DNA of 64,000 nucleotides. Source: Henckelia pumila (taxonomy: Eukaryota; Streptophyta; Magnoliopsida; Lamiales; Gesneriaceae). Positions within the stretch are counted from its first letter, which is position 1. Each line of letters begins with the position of its first letter. The notes beneath the pieces are model-generated. The model was not told the DNA's origin. It ran no database searches and saw only the letters and a list, made by a program, of their open reading frames with translations. A program made the translations under genes and the position numbers. Below, in pieces: positions 12,326 to 23,064 of this stretch. The stretch spans positions 51,440,499-51,504,498 of the forward strand of contig NC_133120.1 of assembly GCF_033568475.1 (NCBI RefSeq). The letters are read 5' to 3'.

Positions 12326-13794
12326 TGACCGCTAAAATCGATTTGATAAAAATCTACTGGCAAGCGCACCAGGTCAAGTAATAATAAAGTGAACAAATGT
12401 CCAGATGTCGAACCCACGGGGACTGAATAAATATGACTACCAGAATATGATTATTCCTACTTAATCTAGACAAATTAATAAGAGTGATTTCAGGATTTTA
12501 AACTAAGAAATTAAATTATAAATAATATTCAACTCAAAACACAGCAGAAATTTTTAATTAAAATTCAATTTGGGTAAAGCTCGATCAAAGACACACGTAG
12601 GTACCAGACAATTCATGTAACAAGCAGTCGATTTAAGACATCAGACTTAATATTAATTCACGAGAATTTTCCTAAATTATTCAAAGGACTATTTCTAGAA
12701 CAATCAAACATATTTAAAGATTGACAGATTAATCTTTTGAAATTCTAATCAAATTTGAATGCATGACGAACCGTGAAAATTCAGTTTACACCCAAACCAC
12801 ATAATGAAATAAAATTCTATTTCTAGTTGGTTTTACAATATGTTGAATATCGAAGTGATCAAAATCGAAACCTCCTCTGTCAAATTTGAATCAATTAACA
12901 TGCAAAAAAATAACTGGCCAGGAAATTTACAAGACAAATATAAATTCGCTAATCAATAAAATAAAATCAAGTCTGAAAATCTCAAATAAACAAATCGAGT
13001 TTTCTAAATAAATTGTCTGGCCCAATCACGTGGCCTTGATCGAAAGAGAAAACTACTCACTAATCAAATTCATAATTCAAACAAAGTTTTAATCATGAAT
13101 AAACAAACGAAAATAAGAAAAGAAGAAGAAATCTTCTCTCCCAAGCAGTAGTAGCCGCCTCCTACGTTGACTTGCTCTCAAAATTCTGCAATCTTGAACT
13201 CTCCCCCTTTATCACGTCTGATATGTCCCTTTTATATGTGGTTGAAAGCCCATCAAATAAAGCCCAAAAAAAATGCAATTTTTAATGTTAGAAAACTAAT
13301 ATTTTTTTCCAGTCCGCGTCGTGCAATGGCTTAGAACAGTCACGCCATAGCGTGAAAAGCTCTGTTTTCATTTCTTCAAAATCCTTGCTTCACGCCATGG
13401 CTCAGAAAATATCACGTCGTGGCGTGAAAAGTTCTGCCCCAAAACTGTTATTCTCGCATTTGATTTTCTACAGCGCACGACAATTTTCAAAAAATCATAT
13501 ATCACAATCTAACCCTCGGATTGAGCTGAAATTTTTAGAGAAACTTTAAAACATCTTGAACTTTATTCTTAACGGTGAGATCGGATTTGGATATTTCTAA
13601 AATAAAAAATGATTTTTTGACCAAAGCTGCTCCGTAATTCACTCTTCAAAAATTCATTTTCCTACAAAATTAACCAGGAGAGTGAAATACACACATATGC
13701 ACTAAAACACATAAACACACATAAAAACAATATGAATGCACACAAAATAGACATAAAAATATCACAAACTAATGCATACAAAATGCACTTATCA
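12326..13794 (-). repeat. Shared central LTR of the Athila-like array
   Basis: 1469 bp, TGACC...TTATCA. It is the 3' LTR of the unit on its right and the 5' LTR of the unit on its left, because a primer site lies on one side and a polypurine tract on the other. It is about 70 bp shorter than the LTR at 17247-18788, mainly because one copy of the CACGCCATGGCGTG-type repeat module is missing. Confidence 0.9.
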
Positions 13795-15121
13795 ACACCC
13801 CCCTACTTAAATTGTGCTCGCCCTCGAGCAAGACATGCAAAAACAATATGCACACAAAAACATAAGTAAGGAAGAATCATGAGAGTGCACAGCCCCCGAG
13901 AAGTTCAATCACAAAACAAAAACACACATGCTCTCAACTTTCCATTATACACCTTCGGTTTAATGTGAACGTGCATGTGTGAACTGTCATTCCAGTTTCA
14001 TACAACTTAGACCGAATTCGTTTCAAAACTGCTTAGTGACCTATGACAAATCAGTGCAAGTTTCAATCTTCAAGTGCCCATTCCTTCCAACGACCTCTAG
14101 ACTAAAACCACCTCCCTTGATATAATGAATTACACACCTCCGAATTTTGCACCCGGTATTGCTTTAGCCCCAATAATTACTCGCTGACTTAGCTATAACT
14201 CGCTAGGATACAAAAATTTATTTCTTTTTTAATCACCTCGTCTATAGCCCGGATATAGCATCAACCCCATTTAATCCGCATACTTAGCCATGAATTTAAT
14301 CTTTTAGGATTTTAATCCTTTCAAGGCCCGAATGGAGTTGTAAAATTTTTCTTTTCTAGGTGCGCCCAAGATCATAAGTGTAAACTTGAGCCTCATCAAA
14401 ATTCATAGAACACAATCAAGATCCACAAACCACCTATTGTTGTGCAATGGTCAAACAGACAGAAACTTCATCAGATCTATCTTTCGTTACACTCCACTGG
14501 TCTAACACAAGTGCTTATAAATATTCACGGTTCAACCTACAGTTTCTCATGTCCAATCAAGAGCAAATTTTTTCAAAAATCCAATTTTTTCCAAATAAAC
14601 TTCATCATCATAGGCTACCATGACTCATCCTACTCATGCAAGACAAAACAAAATGAGATGCATGATTACGAACTATATGCAACTAACGAAACAAAATGAA
14701 TGCAACAGAATGATAAACAAAACAAAGCTAATCTATCCCCCCATACTTATCCAAAGAATTGCCCTCAATGCTTCAGAAATAATGAACAGAATGCATGAAC
14801 AAACACACAAATGCAAGACGAACAAAAACGCAATGAAAACAAAAATAACACTCCCCTGGTTTTCGATTCATCCTCTTCCTTCTTGACGGCATCCGGTGGA
14901 CGGTAGCAGCAAACCTAGCATAGCAGTCAGCAGGCATGACAAACTGGCATGGGAAAGAAACAAAAATCAAATAAATTTATAGTCTATAGCTCGACTATAT
15001 CCCTCTTAAGTGGCGACATTCAAGGTGGTTTATCCACCGTCTCTGAAAAACTCAGATCAGTCCTGCACTTGCATGCTCCAACTCTATAGAAATTTTGCAA
15101 TAGACTAATTCCTGCAGAAAG
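13795..15121 (-). other. Polypurine tract and 3' non-coding part of the complete Athila-like unit
   Basis: Begins beside the LTR with the complement of AAGTAGGGGGGTGT, the polypurine tract. The remaining 1.3 kb lies where pol would be in an autonomous Athila element. I see no reverse transcriptase, RNase H or integrase motif in any frame, only AT-rich sequence with many short open frames. Confidence 0.75.
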
Positions 15122-17099
15122 CTAAACCTGCAGATATTCATCACCATAGTCATGAATCACATCGATAAATTTGATATCAGAGCAAGATTTTAAAGTTGGG
15201 TTCTCAGTAGCCGACTTAAGCATATTAAAAATCACTTGCTCATCATTCATTCTCAATATTAACTCTCCCTTCTCAACATCAACTAAGGCTCTACTAGCAG
15301 GAAGAAAAGGACGCCCTAGAATCAGCGGAATCTCACAATCCTCAGCCATGTCAAGAATAATAAAATCTACAGGATAAATCAATTTTTCTATCTTGACTAG
15401 AACATTCTCTACTATCCATCTCGGATATTTAATAGATCCATCAGCAAATTTGAGAGAAATAGAGACAGGTTCAATATTTTCTACACCTAATTTACGAGCA
15501 AGTGAATAAGGCATTAAATTTATGCTCGATCCTAAATCACACAGAACATTCTTCAATGATAAATTTTCAATTTGGCAAGGTATAGAGAAACTCCCTGGAT
15601 CTTGCAGTTTTCGTGGAAGCCTATTCTGCAGCACTGCCGAGCACTCCTCATTCATTGTTGCTTGCGTCAGATCATTCAGCTTCTTTTTATTCTTCAGCAA
15701 GTCCTTCAGAAATTTTGCATAGTTTGGCATCTGATCTAATGCGTCTGCAAAAGGTATGTTAATATGTAGTTTCTTGAAAATTTCAAGAAACTTTTTAAAT
15801 TGAGAATCAAATAACAGTTGTTTAGCTCTATCAGGGAAAGGTAAAGTAGAAATATCAATATCATTATTAACTTCAAATTTTGAAGTCTTAACTTTCTTAC
15901 CTGCCGTTGAGGAATTTTCAGCACGCATATCCTCCTTGGAATTTGAATTTTTTGGACCCTCCATCATCTTCTCTTCGTCCCTCTGCTGCTCCTCAGGCTA
16001 TGCTCGAGTCACGATCATGATAGCATTCACGCCTCTGGGGTTTGTTTCAGTGTCACTTGGTAAAGCTCCAGCAGGGCGAGTTGACAATTGGGTTGCGATC
16101 TGACCCATCTGTATTTCTAACTTCTGCAGCATACTTTCCTGATTCTGTAAGCGAGCCTCAGTACCATCCACATATTTCATCATGATCTCCTCAAATCTTG
16201 GCTTCTTCTCCACTTGCTTGGGCTGCCAGTTCTGATTATAGTTGTTGTAGGAGTTGTACGGTTGTTGTCCTTGATTTCCTGCAAAATTAACCGCTTCAAC
16301 TTCAAAAAACTGCTGCTCCTCTTGTAGATTCCCCTGTACAAGATTTACTGGTGCTGCTTTCATTAGTGCCACTTGGTGTGTCAGAGCATCGATCTTAGCA
16401 TTCATGGCCATTAAAGCATCGACCTCTAGAACTCCAGCCTTCTTCTCCTTCTTCACATCCGGCCACCCAATGTTACTCTCTGCCATATTACCTATGATCT
16501 CCCATGATTCTGCCCGCGTCGTTCTGAATAAGCATCCATTAGCAGCTGCATCCAGCATAGATCGGACCGACTGATCGGCTCCATTGTAGAACGTCTGAGT
16601 CTGCTGGCTTTGAGAGAGATTATGCTGAGGACACTCCTCAACATCTTCTTGAATGTGATCCATGCCGCATGTAAAGATTCACCCTCCTTTTTCTTGAAAG
16701 ATATAATATCTGAAAACAATTTCGCCATCTTCGTAGGAGGGAAGTACTTGTCCAAGAATATTTGAACAAGCTCAGTCCAGGTGGTGATACCACCTGTAGG
16801 TAGATCATCGAGCCACTCAGTCGCTTCACCTTGTAGAGAGAATGGAATAACCGCAGTCTCACTGCATCAGAGGTTACCCCATTAAATTTGAACGTGCCGC
16901 AGATCGACAGGAATCGCTCCACATGAGCGTAAGGATCTTCAATAGAAGTGCCTCCAAAACGTGCTTGAAGTTGGATCATATAAATATTAGAGGGTTTTAG
17001 CTCAAAATTGTTTGCCTCAACAGCGGGGCGAACGATGCTAGATCCATATCCTTCAAAAGGAGGCCTAATCAGATCCCAAACAGTACGGTTGTCCTCCAT
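15122..17099 (-). pseudogene. Athila-like gag-protease, right copy (two frameshifts, two stops)
   Basis: Starts at ATG 17099 (MEDNRTVW; an in-frame ATG also lies at 17135). Gag covers 16000-17099, with the conserved KPSNIYMIQ, GTSIEDPYAH and KYFPPTKMAK blocks. A linker (KKLHINIPFADAL) and the protease (CDLGSSINLMPYS; GRPFLPASRA) follow at 15122-15967. One-base losses shift the frame near 16845 and near 16633, as comparison with the left copy shows. A TAG at about 15998 and another at 15122-15124 stand where the left copy has CAG (Gln). The Asp-Leu-Gly active site is normal for Athila. No pol follows. Confidence 0.87.
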
Positions 17100-17222
17100 C
17101 TCTTCGTCTAGCAGATGAGTACCTGAAAATTTCAAAGAAAAGAAAAGATTTCAGAATTTAATAAAATAAATTAAAATACAGTCTAATCTCAAGAGAAACA
17201 AAAATTCTGATATCACAAATAG

Positions 17223-17240
17223 TCCCCGGCAACGGCGCCA
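17223..17240 (-). other. Primer binding site, tRNA-Asp(GUC)
   Basis: On the minus strand TGGCGCCGTTGCCGGGGA, a perfect 18-base complement of the 3' end of plant tRNA-Asp including CCA. It is the Athila-type primer. Confidence 0.95.
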
Positions 17241-17246
17241 AAAACT

Positions 17247-18788
17247 TGACCTCTAAAATCGGTTTGATAAAAATCTACTGGCAAGCGCACCAGGTCAAGT
17301 AATAATAAAGTGGACAAAGGTCTAGATGTCGAACCCACAGGGACTGTATAAATATGACTACCAAAATATGATTATTCCTACTTAATCTAGACAAATTAAT
17401 AAGAGTGATTTCAGGATTTTAAACTAAGAAATTAAATTGGAAATAATATTCAACTCAAAACATAGCAGAAATTTTTAATTAAAATTCAATTTGGAAAAAG
17501 CTCGATCAAGGACACACGTACGTACCAGAAAATTCATGTAACAAGCAGTCGATTTAAGACATCAGACTTAATCTTAATTCAAGGGAATTTTCCTAAATTA
17601 TTCAAAGGACTATTTCTATAACAATCAAACCTATTCAAATATTACTGGATTAATTTTTCGTAATTCTAATCAAATTTGAATGCATGACGAACCATGAAAA
17701 TTCAGTTTACACCCAAACCGCATAATGAAACCAAATTATATTTCTAGTTGGTTTTACAATATGTTGAATATCGAAGTGATCAAAATTGAAACCTCCTCTG
17801 TCGAATTGGAATCAATTAACATGCAAGAAAATAACTGGCCAGGAAATTCACAAGACAAATATAAATTCGATAATCAATAAAATAAAATCAAGTCTGAAAA
17901 TCTCAAATAAACAAATCGAGTTTTCTACATAAATTGTCTGGCCCAATCACGTGGCCTTAATCGAAAGATAAAACTACTCACTAATCAAATTCATAATTCA
18001 AACAAAGTTTTAATCATGAATAAACAAACGAAAAGAAGAAAAGAAGAAGAAATCTTCTCTCCCAAGCAGTAGTAGCCGCCTCCCACGTTGACTTGCTCTC
18101 AAAATTCTGCAATCTCGAACTCTCCCCCTTTATCACATCTGATATGTCCCTTTTATATGTGGTTGAAAGCCCATCAAATAAAGCCCAAAAAAAATCGCAA
18201 CTTTTAATGTTAGAAAATTAATATTTTTTCCAGTCAGCGTCGCGCCATGGCGCATAACAGTCACGCCATGGCGTGAAAAGCTCTGTCTCGATTCTCAACT
18301 TTTTACCAGTTCACGCCATGGCGCAGGAAATGTCATGCCATAGCGTGAAAAGCTCTGTTTTCACTTCTTCAAAATCCTCGCTTCACGCCATGACTCAGAA
18401 CATATCATGTCATGGCGTGAAAAGTTCTGCCCCAAAACTGTTATTCTCGCATTTGATTTTCTGCAGCGCGCGACAATTTTCAAAAAATCATATCTCACGA
18501 TCTAATTGTCGGATTGAGCTGAAATTTTGAGAAAAACTTTAAAACATCTTGAACTTTATTCGGAATGGTGAAGATTGGATTTGGTACTCCCTAAAATAAA
18601 AAATAATTTTTCGACCAAAGCTGCTACGTAATTCACTCTTCAAAAATTTATTTTTCTACAAAATTAACCGGGAGAGTGAAATATACACACATGCACTAAA
18701 ACACATAAACACACATAAAAATAATATGAATGCACACAAAATAGACATAAAAATATCACAAACTAATGCATACAAAATGCACTTATCA
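17247..18788 (-). repeat. 5' LTR of the complete Athila-like unit
   Basis: 1542 bp, TGACC...TTATCA. It contains a cluster of near-palindromic CACGCCATGGCGTG modules at 18240-18425. It is closely similar to 12326-13794 but with many point differences, so this array is not very recent. Confidence 0.9.
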
Positions 18789-20144
18789 ACCGTATTGTAC
18801 GCTAACCATAATTGATTGGTTTTTGCATGCACTATCATTTGATACCTAGGAAGTCATGTAAGCGATGCTGCTAGACGTTTAACATGATTAGTTGGGTACT
18901 ATCAGAATTGAGTTTTCTGACGTTCTTATTATCAAGGAGTTGATAAATATGAATGGAGCTATAAACGATATGCTCATATAAGGGAGTTATTGATCCCGAA
19001 TCACATGGAGATGTGAACCCACTGCTAGTTATATCAATGAACCATTAAGGGTCACACAAGTACTAGCTTACTAGATCCCATTGAGAATAAAATTAGTTCA
19101 ATGTATTGAACAACTTATAAAGGAGTTTATAAGTGAAATAAATTAGAAGTATGACTTCTAAAGGAGAATAAATGGGAAAATAACTTTTAATTTTTGTATG
19201 TGTTGCCAGATTAAAAGTTGACTTGAATAAAATAATTAATTTTTGAAAATTGTGATTTTCAAAATTATTATTATGAACTTAATCAAATTAATTCAAGTGT
19301 TGAATTAATTAAACACTAGTGGGTCTTATAGAGTCCAAATAATTAAATTAATTCAAGTGTTGAATTAATTAAACACTATTGGGTTTTGTAGTACACAAAA
19401 TAGAAATAGTGTTAAATAATTATTATACTAGTGGGCTTGCATAAGTTCAAGTTGGATTTAATTAATTGATTAAACTTAAATGGGTTTGAGTTTGATAATT
19501 AATTAAATATTAAGTTCATGGGTCATGTATATATATATATGTTTGACATATAATATATATACAATACATGAGAGAGAGTGAACATGAAGGGTTAAAGACA
19601 AAGTGCACACTTTTCTATGCATGTTTTTACCTTTTCCATGCATGTTTTTTCTTTTGTCATAACACACTTTTTAAGTACCAATACACTCAATATTCACTTT
19701 CCAATTCTATTCATATGGCCGAACACTACTCAAAATTATTCTCCAAAATATTTGTCTTTCAACTTGGTAGAAAAGACAAAGAAAATCTCAATGAAAAATT
19801 CTCTAAATATTTTAGTGCATATTTAGAGTGGATCTAGTTTGACTAGTCGTGGACCTAATTGGAAGAAAGGAGTCAATTTTGAACAAGGTGTTTTCTTGGA
19901 GGCTTGAATCCTTTTTGAGTAAGGTGTGCTCTTGAAAGCTTGTAGATAGTGTTTACCATTTCAAGAGCTAAGTTGTTCACAACTTGGTTGGAGCCATAAA
20001 TCAATCTTTTGAGATTGATAGATAAAAATATCTTAAACACCTTATGAATGTTTAATATTTTTGAATGCTACATATGTGCTCGGTTTTTACATAAAAATTT
20101 TAGACTTCCGTTGCGCTTCCGGGCACAAGAGAACTGATCCTACA
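18789..20144 (+). repeat. Copia LTR remnant, plus strand, 5' part displaced
   Basis: Starts ACCGTATTGTACGCTAACC, which matches the middle of the Copia LTR at 1335-3553 read on its minus strand. Other matching blocks are TGATACCTAGG, GCTAGACG, GAACCATTAAGGGT and, near the end, ATAAAAATTTTAGACTTCCG. Similarity is clear but distant, so it is a related, older family. The Athila-like array interrupts it at 18788/18789, so the first part of this LTR is expected to the left of the window. The terminal CA is at 20143-20144. Open frames at 19568-19837 look incidental. Confidence 0.8.
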
Positions 20145-20218
20145 ATTTTGTCTCTCGATGTATTTCTTTGTCAGCAAGTCAAAGCAGAGCATCGTCGACC
20201 AAGTGGTCTGATACAGAG
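20145..20218 (+). pseudogene. Ty3 integrase fragment, first part
   Basis: Encodes [17 protein letters not shown], the end of the integrase zinc region, in the same style as [13 protein letters not shown] at 26300-26360 of the chromovirus. It continues at 30164 after the inserted element. The CAGAG target duplication is at 20214-20218 and 30159-30163. Confidence 0.85.
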
Positions 20219-22878
20219 TGTAACACCCGGTATTTTTTTAAATACGTAAATCCGCATGCATAATTAGGAAATTTAATTATTTAAATTTTAGATTTATGGG
20301 TTAAATAATTATGTGAATTATTTGTGCATGATTTAATTGATTTTTAAGCATTTAACCCATAATTAGTGATTTTTATGATTTTTAGTATTTTAATTATTTT
20401 ATCGCGTAGACGGGACCGTGGACGGACGAGATGGCAAATTTCTAGCCAATTTAATTCATGAGCCTTTTAAGAGCCCAAAAATATTATTTTGAGTTTTATT
20501 TCCTCAAAATTTTTAGTATTTAATTTTATATAATTTTAGGAGTCCGTTTTTATTCAAAATAAGCCAAAATAATGACTTTTTAGCACTTTTAAAATTCCCT
20601 TAATTGTATATTTCGGGATTTTAATGTTAGTATCAGATTTTAATTCTTAATTGGAGTTTTTAAGTTATATATTTTATATATTAAAATCCTTATTAATATA
20701 TTTAATTTCCTAAAAACCTATTTTTAATTAAAAACCTTACCCTAAGCCTACCCAATCCCACGTTTCAAAGCCTCAGCCGCCACACCCCCTCCTCCTTCGT
20801 CTTCTGCAGCAGACTTCGGCCATAGCTCGATTTTCTTTAAGCTTCCAAGGTGTTGATCATCGTCCCATCGTCCCGAAATCGTCCCACGCGCCTTTATCCC
20901 TTCAATTTCGGTGCAAGGCATGTGTTTCTTCCAAGTTTTTGTACCTATCAGATATCATTATGTGTGTGTTGTGTAGGCATCGATTTGTTTAAAGAAATTT
21001 CAGAAAACTCGATCGGTTTTTTTGTTGGTTGATGCTTGTGTATGTGATTTTCATTCAACTCACGATTTTCCTGGTCATGGCTCGTTCTAGCTGCTGGTCT
21101 TGGTTGGTAAGAGGTCTAAGGTGGGTCTAGGCTCGAGTGGCTCGAGTGGCTTGAGCCAAACGAGCCCAGAAATCGGCCTTGGTTGTTCGGTCTCCATGGG
21201 AGGCACAGACTAGGGTTTCGGGAAGGAGCTTCGGCCTCGGCGTCGTGGGCTGCATGGGGCTGAGGGTTGGTGCAGGTTAGGTCCGCCCAGACATGGGCTA
21301 CGTCTGGGCGGCGACGCTCCAGCCAGGGGCGGCCGGAGCAAGCCGGCGGCAGCCTGGGAACGGCTGCTGCACTCGGCTGCAGTAGAGACGGGAAGAGGGA
21401 AAGGGGGGAGGCGGCGGGTTTAGGGTTTCAGGGTGGTTCCGGGTCGGGTCTTGGGTCCGAGTCGGGTCTGGTAGTAAGTGGGTTAAGTTAGTTGGGTCCG
21501 GGTTCGGATTAAGTTAGTTGGGCTCGGGTATTTTATTTTTAAGTTAATTAATGAATTTAAGAGTTTAATTGGGCTAATTAGATTAATTTAATTAATGGGC
21601 TTCACTTAAGTTATTATTTGGGCTTAATTAATTTAATTAAGTTAGTCCACTAATTTTTATGGGCTTTAGGGCCCATGAAAATTATCGGGCCAGTCTTTGG
21701 GCTTTTGGGCCCATTGGACCAGATTACGTTGTTATTGGGCCTAGAATGTTTTAATGGGCTTTAATTATTTAATTGGGCTTAGAATAATTTTTATTGGGCT
21801 TAAGTATGTTATTGGGCCAGTCTCAGTGTTAATGGGCCAGATTTAAGTAAATGGGCTTGAGTGTTAGGGCCAGCAGTCCAGTACAATCCATGAGAAATTG
21901 CATGTGTCCTGAATATATATTTAATTATTTTTATGCATTGAAGATTATTTTTATATTTATATGTTAGTATGAAATTAAATTAAATATATATGAAGGACAC
22001 ACATTTTATTTAAGTACATGCATTCATGAAATAATTTTATGTATGATTTAATGTTTATGGTTGAGCAATAAGAAAATATTTTATGTTGGAAGTTGAAGTA
22101 GTGTGACAATTTGAGATTTGAGGGGGATTCGTCCCCATATGTGAACTATTGAAGGGCAGTTTACTGCTAATTTAAGAGGTGATTCGTCACCGCCACGTAC
22201 GTTGGTTTTCACGCTGATCAGTATTTAATGTATGATTTAAGGTTACACTACGGATACAACCATGCGATGTTAGAAAATAATTTGCTCAACAATATTTATG
22301 TATTATGATATTTAAGTTAATTTAAGTTAAGTTATGTTATGATATTTTTAAGCATGCTCATTCATGTATACGTTATGTATTAGTAGTAAATTGATTTAAA
22401 GTATTTTAAACCCTTGTTATGTTAGCATGTTGGGCCTCTAGGCTCACTACTCTGGTATGGTGCAGGTGAGTACGTCGAGGATGATGTTGTACCCACCGGA
22501 GGCGAGGGCATATGAGCGGACATGCAGTGACCCCGTGACCGTGATAGATATCTGAGTCATGATGCATGTTTGAATATTCCAGCACGTTAAATATTTTTAA
22601 TTATTTTCAGTGGTTGAGTTTTTGGATAATTTATTTAAATATTTTCAGTGCATGCAGTTTTTAATTATTTTCTTATGACAGCATTTTAATTACGTATTTG
22701 ACTCAGATATTTATTTTATTAAAGAATGCATTTTTATTTAAGTTATTTATTTATTTTAAATCTTTTTATTTTGTGCATATATGTATGGGCATGTATGTAC
22801 ATGTTATATTTAGTAAGTATAAAAAAAAAAAAAAATTCCGCATATTTATTTATTAATTATAGAGTTAGGGTCGTTTCA
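20219..22878 (+). repeat. 5' LTR of the Tekay-type chromovirus
   Basis: Runs from TGTAACACCCGG to GTCGTTTCA. It holds the block GGGACCGTGGACGGACGAG at 20413-20431, which it shares with the non-autonomous element at 43979-58008. It also has a GC-rich part at 21100-21480 and an array of TGGGCC/TGGGCT hexamers at 21510-21870. The frame at 21267-21491 is repeated in the other LTR and probably only reflects GC-rich sequence. Confidence 0.95.
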
Positions 22879-22880
22879 GT

Positions 22881-22892
22881 TGGTATCAAAGC
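22881..22892 (+). other. Primer binding site, initiator Met tRNA (one mismatch)
   Basis: TGGTATCAAAGC two bases after the LTR; the usual form has G in place of the third A of the AAA. Confidence 0.9.
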
Positions 22893-23064
22893 ACGGTCCT
22901 TGGAGGGGTCATTACTGCTATGCGAGCTCAGAAATTCACGCTACTGGTCTGTAAGTTTTAAGTGTTTATAGCATGTTTTACTTTTAAGAATTTAAGTTAG
23001 CATTAATTTTAAACCACTTAGTTATGCATGGCGATTCACGTAAAGAAATATGTGGTGGTGCAGA

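Larger units (their letters stand above)
1..18788 (-). mobile_element. Athila-like Ty3 array: two internal domains sharing one LTR
   Basis: Read on the minus strand, the order is LTR (17247-18788), primer site, gag-protease, 3' non-coding part and polypurine tract, LTR (12326-13794), then a second primer site and a second gag-protease that continues to position 1. Position 1 aligns with about 14678 of the complete unit, so roughly 0.9 kb of internal sequence plus a third LTR should lie to the left of the window. The primer sites match the 3' end of tRNA-Asp(GUC), as is usual for Athila. The second internal domain is split by a Copia element (1335-11002). No reverse transcriptase, RNase H or integrase is present in either unit. 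The right end abuts a Copia LTR remnant at ACCGT; the matching target duplication lies outside the window. Confidence 0.85.

Noticed and set aside
17223..17240. A tRNA-Asp gene piece
   Set aside because: Only 18 bases match the tRNA 3' end and they adjoin an LTR; this is a primer site and the rest of the tRNA is absent.
19568..19837. A plus-strand frame of 89 residues
   Set aside because: It lies within the Copia LTR remnant, is low-complexity, and has no coding signature.
21267..21491. A GC-rich frame of 74 residues repeated at 28549-28773
   Set aside because: It lies inside both LTRs of the chromovirus; the repetition follows from the LTR pair and the composition is Gly/Ser/Arg-rich with no family resemblance.
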